Shown piece by piece: positions 53,311 through 64,000 of a DNA stretch of 64,000 bases. Origin of the DNA: Dermatophagoides farinae. Taxonomy: Eukaryota; Arthropoda; Arachnida; Sarcoptiformes; Pyroglyphidae. Made by a program: the position numbers and the translations under genes. The DNA lies in contig NC_134678.1 in NCBI RefSeq assembly GCF_024713945.1, positions 6,014,001-6,078,000 on the forward strand, read 5' to 3'. The notes beneath the pieces were generated by a model that saw only the letters and a program-made list of their open reading frames with translations, had not been told where the DNA came from and did not search any database. How positions within the stretch are numbered: position 1 is the stretch's first letter; each line of letters opens with the position of its first letter.

Positions 53311-53682
53311 ATAACAACAAGCAGTCAAAAGCCAATCCAATTTTGTCCAATTTTGGTCCCTGGTATTCATTTTTTTTCATTATTTTCTATGTCAATCGTA
53401 TGTAAGAAAAAGTTTTTTTTTTCTTCTTTTTCTTTATAATATAAGAATTCTATTCATATCTTCGTGGTTGGTTGGTTGGTTAGTTGGTCGATCGATGTTA
53501 TTATTTTATTAGAGTTTACATTTATTCTGTTGTCTATTTTTTTCCCATTCATTTATTTATTCGTTTATGAATATATGCATTGTTGTATTTGGTTGTATTC
53601 TGGCTGATCGTGATGTTCTTAAGGTTTTCTCTTTCTCTCTCTTTCTCTTTTTTCAGATCTTTTCCCACCTACATCAACACCA

Positions 53683-53729
<47 letters not shown>
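53683..53729. repeat. CAT trinucleotide repeat
   Basis: An uninterrupted run of nearly sixteen CAT units, the longest trinucleotide repeat in the window. It lies in the gene-free region. Confidence 0.9.
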
Positions 53730-54569
53730 ATGGTCCAAGTCTCAACGGACGTACCGACCAAAAATAGACGGACGGATGAATTGGATCGATGGACGTATTA
53801 CGGATGTTACATGTCAACGTCGATTTACCGATCTATTTTGTTTGGTCTGAATGTTTGTGTGTGTGTGTGTATGTGCCAAGGAATTTGCCCGTTTTTGAAT
53901 TGATTCGCTATTTTATATTATGTTTGTGTATAAGTATGTATGTACCGGCGCAGTTAAAGCAAAAAAAAAGTTTTTTTTTGTTTGTTTCCAGTTTAGGTAA
54001 ATTCTTCTTCGTCGTCGTCGTTTATAAACGTAATAATATATGTGTGTTGTAGAATAGAGTTGAAAATGAAAAAGAAGCCCAGCCCCGATAACATGAATTT
54101 TATGGCCCCTGTTATCATAAGAGCAAGACAAAAAAAAAATATTTGTTTGTGTGTGTGTGTGTGTATGTCTGCGTGCAAAGGAAAAAAGTGAATGAGAAAA
54201 AGCAAGAGAGGTAGAAAAGATGGGCCCAATGAAATCTATTGAACATGACTAAAGAAACGAACATAAAGTGTAAAGCTAAAAAGAGAGAGAGAGAGAAAGA
54301 AAAAAAGGCCCCAATTTGGAATGATGATGGTGATGATGATGATGATGATGGTGAATGGTATGGTTGTTGGTGATTCATACATACAGCTTCCATCGTTGTC
54401 GTAATCTTCGATGATGATGCTTGATGATGGAAGAATAAAACGAAACCCAATACACATGACCACCACCACCACCAACATCATCATCATCATCACCGTCACA
54501 TTGGAATTTTTGGTTTTTGGTAAATTTTCCATCATTATTGCATCGTCGTCGTCATAGTCGTCGTCGTCG

Positions 54570-54605
54570 TTGTTGTTGTTGTTGTTGTTGTTGTTATTGT
54601 TATTG
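54570..54605. repeat. GTT trinucleotide repeat
   Basis: GTC units grade into about nine GTT units. It reads as poly-Asn on the other strand, but no gene context supports coding. Confidence 0.75.
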
Positions 54606-55590
54606 TTCGTTCCAAACATTGTATTGTATATATGGAGATTATTCAAAGTTAGTCGATCAGAGCCCAGGTGTGTGTGTTGTATGCCAATGTGTTTAAAATG
54701 AAAGCGGGCTTCTGATATCTGATCATCATTATTTTGCCCGCGCATTTTTGTTGTTGTTGTTGATGTTGTTGTTTTTGTAATGTATCTATCACCATTTATA
54801 TTTCATTATAATGATTACCTTTATTGATGTATATCATCATTTTGTTTGATCATTAACATCATCATCGTCACTTCCGTTGCTATATCTCCATCCATATATG
54901 CACACACACACACATCATTAACATAATCATAAACGTTTTGGTATCATTCTGTGCGGTTATTTTTTTCTTTCTTTGTGGTAAATTTAAATGTGTGCATCAT
55001 TTTTGGTTTTATGATTCTTGAATTTTTACGATCAGAAAAACAAAAAAAAAGAATGCGAAAAACCAACAAAAATTACGTCGAAAAAATCTAATCTAATTTA
55101 TTCAACAATAATCTCATTATCATGATTAACAAGAAAAAAAAATAATCATGCAATGAAAATTGATAATCTACTTGATCAGCACTTTTTTTTCCGAATGGAA
55201 TAGCGAATTTATTTTTTTAAAATAAAAGTAAAAATAAAATCAATCAATCATTCACACCGAACAATAATTGCATATCAATCAAATAAAATAACGACCTGTT
55301 GTTTTTTTTAATTTGAATTTCGTCTGATTATTGAGAAAAAAACATCCAATCCATTTTAATTGTGATAACTGCAGTGTGTGCACAATTTTTTGTTTTGTTT
55401 TTGGTTTTTGGTTTTGGTTTACAGTTAAAAGTCTTAAAAGTGAAATCTTGAATTCGTCAATGGCATCATCATCATCAACCATTATTATTGTTCAACACAT
55501 AATCACAAAATCATGATTATGATTAGCCATCATCATTAGTGTTATTATAAAAGCTTTAATGCTTTCAAATACACTGATCATCAATTTTTT

Positions 55591-55613
55591 GTTTGTTTGT
55601 TTGTTTGTTTGTT
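55591..55613. repeat. GTTT repeat
   Basis: Nearly six GTTT units ending a few bases before the SCYL2 start codon, so probably in its 5' untranslated region. Confidence 0.8.
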
Positions 55614-55618
55614 GAAAC

Positions 55619-58600
55619 ATGTTTTCCAAATTAAAATCATCATCATCATCATCACCAAATTCGGCCAGCCCAACATTATCAACAAATTCATTTGGTGGCA
55701 GTGGCAGCGGTTGTAATAATATCGATGTCAATCCCATATCACATTATTATGAATGTGGTAAACAGATTGGTTCGGCTGGACCAGAATTGGCCTGGAAAAT
55801 TTTTGATGCCGTCAGAAAAATTGATATGAAAGTAAATATTTTGTGACAAAAATTTTTTTTTCTTTTTTTTGTGGAGGGCAGCGAACGAGGGAGAGATAAT
55901 AAATTGATTAATTAATTAGTCTGTCATCATCATCATCGTCGTCGTCATCGTGTATGTACGTCCAATATATAATTAGATAGTAATAGAGATGATGTTTTAG
56001 AAAACTAGCAACAAAGTTCATTATTATTTTTTTTTTTTTTTTTGGAAATTTTTCTTCAATCATTTATTTTTTCACATGGTAGGAGTTAATTGTTTTACCC
56101 TATTAATAATAATGACGATGATGATGATGATGATGATGATGATTATGCAAATACAATTTTTTGTTTACCTAAACTAAAAACTAAATATTTCATCTTATTA
56201 TATTCATAATAATTATTATATATTAGGATGCATCATTATTTTTCTATGATAAACGTACGGCCGATAAATTACATAAACCAAAACGTAAAGAAATGATTGC
56301 TGAAATATTAAGATTCAGTGTACGACAATTGGATCGTTTTCGTCATCCACGTATATTGGCCATCATGCATCCAGTAGAAGAATCAAGTGATACATTAGCA
56401 TTCGCTACGGAACCAATATTGGGTAGTTTGGCAAATTGTTATGAATATTTAGAAGAACGTTTACCACAATCATATGAACCATTGCCATTATTACGTGAAT
56501 CTAATTTATTAGATTTTGAAATTAAATATGGATTATTACAAGTAAGTGATTATTATTTATTATTATTGGCAAGTAATTTATCTAATTTATATAATTAGTT
56601 TTGAAAAATGTGTTAATGGGAAAAAAAAATTTTCGCTTTTTGAAATTTTTTTTTCATTTCAATCCATTAATCAGAATTGGATTTTCTCTCTCTCTCTTTC
56701 TCTTTCAATTTGAAAATTGAATGAAATAGATTTAGTGTATGTGAATGGCATGTATGATATAAAACATTTAGAATCAAAGAAAAAAAAATTCTATTCATCA
56801 GAATAGGAAAAAAAATGTGATCAAACAAAATAAAATAAAAAAAAATAAAGTTTGAATTTCTATTGTGTCACAAAATGACATACAATGGTAGTAAAGTAAA
56901 GCAAACACAACGAATGTTTTACACAATAATATGATGGATGTAATAATAACCAAGTGAAACTTTATGAAAGAATATTGTGTATTGAATGAATTTTTTGTTT
57001 TGTTTTTTTTTTCTTTGATCTGGTGAATGAAAAAACTTGACTATTAGAAAAAAGTTTTCTGTTTTTGGGCCGATTATTTCCAAAAATATTGTATCGTCCG
57101 ATTTTTTTTGTTTTTGTTTTTATATATTTCATATAAATTTTTCACTGTTATTTTTTCTCCATCATTGATGATCAACTATTCTTGTTTCCTGCATGATTTT
57201 CGTTGTTGTTGTTGTTGTTGTATCCAATGAGATATTGAATAGGAAATGAATCTAGTCATATTCAAATGAAAAGTTATTATTATTACGTAAAAAAAAATGA
57301 CTGTCATTCGAATATTTAATCAAACGACGAAGACAGCAACATGTCGACGAGATAGAGAGAGATAGAGAAAGGCGAGATAAAAAAAATGATGATGATCTCC
57401 AATTGTAAAAGCCAGAATTTTTTCGAGAAAAAAGAGTGAAATAGATAGATAGAGAGATATATGAATTCGAGATTGAATAAATGAATATAGAAAATAAAAC
57501 TTTTTCTCTTGATTTGATATCGATTTTTTTCTCTGCATTTTTAAACTTGTGCCATAATTTTTTTTTTTGGAATAATAAAAATGTGACAAAATTTTTTTTT
57601 TCAATTTCTATTCTCAAAGAAATGTGCATTCAATTTCCATTCTAAATGTATATCATTTTTTTTGTTCTCTTTTTTTCTCATGTTAATCATTTTCAACATA
57701 AACGAAAAATCTATTTGGATGTTGAACGAAAATGATAAATTTGTATAGATTGTCGAAGCATTGATACATTTACATCATAATTGTAAAGTGATTCATCGAA
57801 ACATATCACCACAATCAATATTGATCAATAAAAAAGGCACTTGGAAATTGGCTGGATTTGAATTTGTGGAAAAATGCAATGATAATGATATAATGGTCAG
57901 TCATCATACTGATATTAAATGACAAGATGATGATAACAAAGAAACAAACAAACAACAAAAAAATAGATTTTCATCACATTAAATTCTACATTATTTATCT
58001 TCTGTTTTTTATTTTTATTATTATTTTTTTTCTTTGATATTAGAATGTCATTCCATGTCAACCATATACTAGCAAATTACCAAAAATGGGACAACCAGAT
58101 TTAGATTTTACAGCTCCTGAAGTACAAACACAATCATTATGTACACCAAATAGCGATATGTTTTCATTGGGACTTTTGATTACGTTCCTTTATAATAATG
58201 GACGATCATTGATTACGGCCAATCTTAATGCATCCAATTATCTCAAACAACTTGATTCGGTAAGCATGGAAAACAAAACAAAACAAAAAAAATCAATGTT
58301 ATTTCTTCTCATTTGAATAAATATTATATCATCGGACAAGAATATACAAGAATGAAAGAATAAAACAAAAAAAAACAAAAAAAAAGAAAAATAAAATAAA
58401 TAAAATATTCAACGACCAAGTTGAACGGCTGTGGCCATCATGAAAATAATGAACGAGAATGAAAAAAAAAAATTCTAATGTATTTTCTTTTCTTTTCTTT
58501 TCTTTTCTTTTTTTTACTTGATGTTAACATATCTATTTTTTTTTCTATTCCAATCCACTTGAACAATATATGATGACAACAACAACAACTACGATAACAA

Positions 58601-61600
58601 CAAATGGCTATTGCATTCCGTTGAAATCGCTTTTTTTTACTTTCTTTCATTTTCTTCATCATCATCATTGATGACGATCATGGAACTATTTGAAAAAAAC
58701 CCGTACATCTGCCTACTCTCACACACACACACACACACACACACATCGTGTGTATTATATTATTATTATTACTATCGAATGTAAATAGCTAAACGTATCG
58801 CTCAATCAATTGCTGCCAAACATTCCATCTGGACTACATGAATCATTGAAAAGTTTACTTGAAATCGATTATAAAAAACGTCCAATTTCACAAAATTTAA
58901 CAACGGTAAGCATCATGATCAGAATCAAAATTTTTTTATTTCAATTTTTTTTCCATGTTTTGTTTCGTTTGTTTGGGTTTCCATTATCATTATATATTCA
59001 TATAGTTATTATGAACGAGTGAGAAAAAGAGAGAGAGAGAGAGTGAAACGATTATTGGTGTCCGCTCATTTTGTAATTCTCGTTCAATTTTTTTTTTGTT
59101 GCTGAAAAGAACCCGTTTTTTTCTTTTTCTCTTGATTCTCAACTTGTGATGATGATGATGATGACGATGATGATATTGATTACAAATTGCAATTTCATCA
59201 TTATACCCACATACAATTTTTTCTTTTCTAACAAAGAAAAAAAAGGGCAACAAGAGAGCGAGCGAGAGAGAGAAAAAAAAGAGAATCGGCCGTTTTTTAT
59301 GGCCCATTCACAAGTGTATGTGAAAAAAATTTCTTGGAAAGATCCAATCTCTGATACTCGAACTACAAGAATCTCCTTCACACACACACACACACACACA
59401 CATTGTGTTTCGATGTTTCGACATTACTATCTTTGCCATTTTGCCATAAAACACATATAGTCAAATTAAAGTTAAGTCTTGATATTAAAAAAAAAAAATC
59501 TAAATGAGCTCAAAGTTTTCAGATGTGATAGATGAATGATGGTGTTGTGTGTGTGTGGAATTGTTAGTTATACGCGCTGAACAGGGAATAATTTTATATT
59601 TCTGGTTTTTTTTTGTGTGTGTGTGTGTGTGTGTGTAATTCACTTTAATCATAATGATCCTAAACTGATGAAATAAACGAAAGACATGAACAATCAGATA
59701 AATGGGGAAAGTGGAAATAGAAGGCCCAAAAAAAAAACAGAATTGAAAGACGTATTTTGCCCTAAAAAAGATTTCGTATATTTTTTTCGAACATTCATAA
59801 TAACGACGACGATAATAATAATAATAATAACCAACCAACCAACCAGCTAACATGAGCAATAATTGTGAACATCGATTGTTCTATTTTTTTTCATTATTTT
59901 CTACATTTTTGTTCTCCTCTTGAATTCCATTATTGTTTGTGTATTTTTTTTTCTTTATTTTTAAACACATTGCAAAAATATAGATTGCCCAGACCAATTT
60001 TTTCCGTTGGGGCCACAATGAAGCTGAACTCAGTGTTGATACAATTCTCTTCAATTCTTTGTGTGTGTGTTTCCATGTCCATTGAATGATCATCTAATAC
60101 GTGTAAATAGTGAAAAAAGGGGAGAATATAAAATGTTCATTTTTTTTTAGTCAACCTATGTGCCATTTATTTTTATTATTGTTGGAACAATTTTTTTTTC
60201 TCTTTTGAATTAGAAACCAATGAGAGGAGCCTATTGAGACTTTATCAAATCTTCTTTTTTTTGTCTTTATGATTCACTATACTACTACTGGTTTTTTCCC
60301 ATCATAACGTTCTTTTTTTTTTTGTTATTTTTTTCGGCTCTCTGCACCACTTGGATTGGATTGATTGGGCAAACCGATTTAAAACACACACACATACAAA
60401 TACATTATAAGCAATATATTAGATTGAATAAAAATATTTTGAGTTTACACAATATTATGTCGTATCATCATCATTGCCATTATAATCATTATCATCATCA
60501 TCATCCTCATATTAAAGTATTTGTGTCGGTGTGTGGGTGCAATGAAAAACCTTTCTATATTTATTTATTTATTTATTTATTTTTGATACCAAATTCTTTC
60601 TCTCCATTTGGATTTATCCTAAAATCGTGGCTATAATACGCGTCTTATACCAAAAAAAAAAATATTGGTAAATAGTCTCATTTTTTCAAATAATAGTTAC
60701 TTTATGAGGGAAAAAATTACTGTAGTTGCTGCATCTTATAGCCACGATTTTAGGGTACTTTAAATCGTAAAAGAAATCTGAATTGAACGAACGAACAAAT
60801 GAATAAATGAATGGTTGAATGGATATGTCAATATAAACACACTCAAAGAGAGACACAGCAAGGAAGAATTCAATGGGTAAAAGTCATTGGTGTAAAATGA
60901 TTTCAATTGTCGATGCAAGCAAGCAAGCAAGTGTGTGTGTGTGTGTATCCAAACAAAACATAATTCTTTCTATATTTTATTTTCACTTATTCTTGTGAAA
61001 ATCGAAGTTTTTTTTTATTCTCTTTTTTTTATACTTTTTCTATCTTGATCTGCTTATAGTTATTGGTGTGTAGAAAAGAATAAGAAGATGATGGTGAAAA
61101 AAAAAATAAAATTAGAGAAAATTAAAAACCAAAGAAAAAAAAATCCCATAGAAAATCAGGATTTTAAATCCCTGAAAAACGTTGTTATTCTATGCAGTGT
61201 TTTGAATACGATACAATAAATTTCCACAAACATCCTGTGGAAAAAATATCAATGGAAAAAAAGCCAAGAAAAGAAGAAATCAAAAATTTTTTTTTCTCTT
61301 TCTCATCTTTTGTTGCCTAAATCCATTGACGAAAATAAAATGAAAAACAAATAGATAATGATGAAACACCGATAAACATACACACACAAACACACACACA
61401 CACAGAGACAAAAACAAAAAGATTGACGTCGGCTAATAGAAAAAAAAGCAAAGAATATTCTTCTTGCCTTGTCTAAAGATTTCCAAATTTAATTTATTTT
61501 CTCTCTTTGTCTCTCTCTCTCTCTCTCTGTGTGTGTATGTATCACATTTTTGGTGTTCGGTATTTGTTTACCCAAGTTTGTTTGTCTCATTCAATCACAC

Positions 61601-62013
61601 ACACACACACAGACACGAACATTTTTACTTTTCATTTGTATCAGAATAAATAGATGTCTTCTTAAGAATCAATGACAACAATAACAACAACAATAATAAT
61701 AATAACAAAGACCGACAATCCATGAAGAATGAAACTAAATAGATAGATAGATAGATGGATGGATGGATGAATGACAAAACTAAAACTTGGCAATTTAGAT
61801 TCAAAACATCCACAAAAATACACACACACACACACACACATTACTGGGCCAAAAAAAAAACCTAGAGACAAATTTAGAACACAAAAAGAGAGTGTGAGAG
61901 AAATTATATAATGCTAATAAGATGTATCACTGTATACACTTGTATCATACACAAATACCGATTTTTACTTTAGTGGCCGTTAGTGTAATAATTTTTTTTT
62001 CTTTCTCACATTT

Positions 62014-62062
<49 letters not shown>

Positions 62063-63846
62063 CTCTTCATTTGTCGTCAAGTAAATTGTTCTTTGGTTTT
62101 GGAGATTCTTTTTTCCTTTTTTTCTTATTCTTGTTTCAAATATACATTTATTCATTTATATTATTATTGTGTATTATATATCTTACTTATTTGTATACAA
62201 ATGAATTAGTAATGGCTGTGATGATAATGATAATAAGAATAATAAGAATAATAATAACAACAACAACAACAACAACAACAAAGAAAAAAAGCAATTTATA
62301 ACAATATAATCGTGATTCTATTCTGTATGGATGTAAGGATTTGTCATTAAGGTTTATAATAGGAACATGATGATGATGAGCTCATAAACAATCTAAATAT
62401 TTATATGTGATGATGATGATGATGATATACAGAATAAAATGAGAAAAAAAACATTACATTGTCTTTATTGATAAATGATGAAAGTTTTACTTTACTTTTT
62501 CGCTTGCTTGCTTGCTTACTTGTTTACCCGAGCCTAGATATATATATAGCGTAATATCGATATTATTTGTAGCATTCCCGTTATGTTCTATGAGAATGAA
62601 AAAATGTTCATCATCTATTAGAAAAGATACAAAAGATTTTTTGGAACAACACATACACACACACACCAAACACAAATCGAATCACAAAAAAAATACAATA
62701 CAATAATAACAAGAAATGCAACAGCCATTGCACAGACAATGGCAATGACAATGGATAACAAAAAATAAAAATAAAAATAAAAATAAAAATAAAATGAATG
62801 GATGCTTTCATCAATGAACAAATAACCAGAAAAAAATACAAGAAAAAAAAGTACGATATAGATACTCACAAACAGTAAAATCTCAACAAAACACAAGAAA
62901 ACAATACACACACACACACACAAATAGATAACTGATTTGGAACAATACACCATCAATTCATTCATTCATTCATTCACGTTTCATTGTGGTCATTTGTATT
63001 TTATGTTTGGTTCAATTCATTTTGTTTTGTATTGTGAATTTATGTCCATTTTGTGTGTGTGTGTGCTGGTGGTGGTGTTCGTTTTGTCCTCTCTTTTTTT
63101 TTTTTTTTTATTCAACTAAAGTGGGCCATAAATTAGCAACAATTCACAAATGAAACAACAACAAAAACAACAACAACAAAAACAGCATCAAAACATGTGT
63201 GAATAAACTAAATGTTTGAATGTGCAAAAAAAAACGAATTCATAAAAAAAATATTCAAGTGAGATTTGAACAAAAAAAACACGCATATAATTTACGATAT
63301 ATGATGATATAGCATAAAATTTAAGAAAAAAAAATTTTCTAAATTTAATTTGCTAAAAAAAACTGGAATATTCTAAAATATGTCTGTCTTTGTCTGTTTT
63401 GATTGTTATACCATACCAGACACACACACACACACACACACAGATTCATGACAATTTAAAAATTTTCTATCTCTCTTCACAATTTATTATTCTTTTCTTT
63501 CATATTTTTTTTTCACTCTCTCTCACCATTTCCTAATTCATTGCATTCATGCATTTTCATTTCCATTTTTTTTTAGTCCAAATATTTTGTCGATCCCAGT
63601 GTACAGGCCTTACATTATTTGGATATAATTCAAATGAAAGATTCTGTTCATAAATCAAATTTCTATCATAATTTAAAGAATCTTTTACCATCAATACCAA
63701 CGGCAAGTATATATATATATTTTTTTTCTTCTAATTTTAAAATTTAAAATTTATTGCTGCTAATCATTTATTTTAATTTTCAATTGTTATGAAATTTTTT
63801 TTTATTTTATTTTATTTTCAAAATTCATTCATGAAAATAATAATGA

Positions 63847-63882
<36 letters not shown>

Positions 63883-64000
63883 ATCATCAGAATGCACAAG
63901 AATTATTTCGTAATGAATAAATGAGTGTCTCTTTTTTTTTACAGCATCCACTGCTGTATATATTGTATTACATCTGTTTTTTTTGTTTGTTTGCTACTTT
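55619..64000 (+). CDS. SCYL2: SCYL2 (SCY1-like pseudokinase), 5' part
   Basis: Exons 55619-55831, 56227-56541, 57749-57895, 58044-58259, 58789-58905 and 63577-about 63702, all in phase 0, giving the first about 378 residues; the gene runs off the window. A Ser/Asn-rich N-terminus precedes HYYECGKQIGSAGPELAWKIFDAV, a degenerate glycine loop. The catalytic loop reads IHRNISPQ (HRD Asp replaced by Asn) and the DFG position reads AGFEF, so it is a pseudokinase. RHPRILAIMHPVEES and FATEPILGSLANC match SCYL2. The last exon continues directly into the family's linker before HEAT repeats. SCYL2/CVAK104 binds clathrin and AP-2 and acts in trans-Golgi/endosome sorting. Introns are exceptionally long for this window (up to 4.67 kb). 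Confidence 0.92.
56542..57748. other. SCYL2 intron 2
   Basis: A 1.2-kb intron of A/T runs and GATA/GAGA patches (about 57352-57370 and 57440-57462). No nested gene seen. Confidence 0.6.
58483..58516. repeat. CTTTT repeat
   Basis: About six TTTTC units in the fourth SCYL2 intron. Confidence 0.8.
58720..58745. repeat. CA microsatellite
   Basis: Thirteen CA units, 43 bases before SCYL2 exon 5. Confidence 0.85.
59379..59402. repeat. CA microsatellite
   Basis: Twelve CA units in the long SCYL2 intron. Confidence 0.85.
59615..59636. repeat. GT microsatellite
   Basis: Eleven GT units in the long SCYL2 intron. Confidence 0.85.
60557..60584. repeat. ATTT repeat
   Basis: About six ATTT units shortly before the inverted-repeat element. 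Confidence 0.8.
60617..60755. mobile_element. MITE-like element with mariner-type ends
   Basis: 139 bases bounded by inverted repeats. The left arm CCTAAAATCGTGGCTATAA (60618-60636) is matched perfectly by its reverse complement at 60736-60754, with one further, mismatched position outside. TA dinucleotides flank both ends (60615-60616 and 60756-60757), as expected for Tc1/mariner target sites. No coding capacity, so a non-autonomous element. The terminal repeats are seen directly; mobility is inferred, as only one copy is in the window. Confidence 0.65.
62019..62058 (+). repeat. CT microsatellite, 20 units
   Basis: A perfect 40-base polypyrimidine tract in the long SCYL2 intron, preceded by T runs. 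It could act as a decoy polypyrimidine tract or form triplex DNA. Confidence 0.9.
62761..62794. repeat. AAAAT repeat
   Basis: About six to seven AAAAT units in the long SCYL2 intron. Confidence 0.85.
63842..63881. repeat. GAT/GGT compound repeat
   Basis: About eight GAT units followed by five GGT units, in the SCYL2 intron that runs off the window. Confidence 0.8.

Larger units (their letters stand above)
49100..55618. other. 6.5-kb gene-free, repeat-rich region
   Basis: No exon fits any recognised family here; open frames are translations of simple repeats. It contains the BIG 3' untranslated region, homopolymer runs, many mono-, di- and trinucleotide repeats, and occasional non-repetitive A/T-rich sequence. 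It is far longer than other spacers in the window (0.06-1.9 kb). It may hold the SCYL2 promoter, 5' noncoding exons or unrecognised RNA genes. Confidence 0.55.
58906..63576. other. 4.67-kb SCYL2 intron
   Basis: The donor follows ACAACG at 58905 and the acceptor is at 63575-63576; flanking exons join in frame exactly where SCYL2 proteins are continuous. The intron is full of CA/GT, CT, ATTT and AAAAT repeats and holds one TA-flanked inverted-repeat element (60617-60755). No nested gene found. Confidence 0.75.

Noticed and set aside
49162-54745. Many open frames of 60-170 codons in the gene-free region
   Set aside because: They translate microsatellites and homopolymers (poly-Asn, Ser, Ile, Phe, Lys), overlap on several frames, and show no splice logic or family similarity.

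Overview
The window is nuclear DNA from a eukaryote with a very AT-rich, intron-bearing but compact genome. Most introns are about 45-110 nt with clean GT-AG borders, genes lie on both strands a few hundred bases apart, and polyA signals are AATAAA-like. Gene content points to an arthropod: an MRCK/genghis-khan kinase, a peroxidasin, a neuroligin-like protein, a ZDHHC5/8-type palmitoyltransferase and INTS13/asunder. An intact thioester complement C3 (lost in many insects), the composition and the tiny introns make an acariform mite (dust- or scab-mite type) my best guess. That is inference; no marker gene settles the species.

Layout. 0.4-1.1 kb: an unrecognised acidic protein (-). 2.9-4.5 kb: MINPP1-like phosphatase with altered catalytic motifs (+). 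5.1-8.2 kb: neuroligin-like adhesion protein with a one-base frame break (+). 8.4-9.9 kb: USP30 (-). 10.2-11.9 kb: F-box/leucine-rich protein (-). 12.1-14.0 kb: INTS13 (+). 15.6-21.5 kb: complement C3-like protein (+). 21.8-25.3 kb: compact peroxidasin (+). 25.4-25.9 kb: ACOT13 (-). 26.4-31.9 kb: MRCK (-). 32.5-36.0 kb: SMC5 (-). 36.4-38.7 kb: LMBRD2 (+). 38.8-40.9 kb: ZDHHC5/8 (-). 41.6-42.2 kb: ribosomal protein S7 with two frame breaks (+). 42.3-42.8 kb: elongin C (-). 43.3-49.1 kb: BIG/ARFGEF (+). 49.1-55.6 kb: a gene-free, simple-repeat-rich stretch. 55.6-64.0 kb: 5' part of SCYL2 (+), with an intron of 4.67 kb that carries a MITE-like inverted-repeat element.

Functionally this is mostly a mixed housekeeping neighbourhood: Golgi/endosome traffic (BIG, SCYL2, ZDHHC), chromosome maintenance (SMC5), snRNA processing (INTS13), ubiquitin (USP30, F-box, elongin C), translation (RPS7) and cytoskeleton signalling (MRCK). 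The most distinctive part is the 15-25 kb block, where a full complement C3 homologue sits directly upstream, same strand, of a secreted peroxidase. No clear multi-gene new system is visible. The best leads are the MINPP1-like protein with a changed active site, the reduced peroxidasin, the intact C3, the RPS7 and neuroligin frame breaks, and the TA-flanked inverted-repeat element. Exon borders were placed by hand from GT-AG sites, reading phase and family similarity. No search was run, so all family calls rest on recognised motifs.
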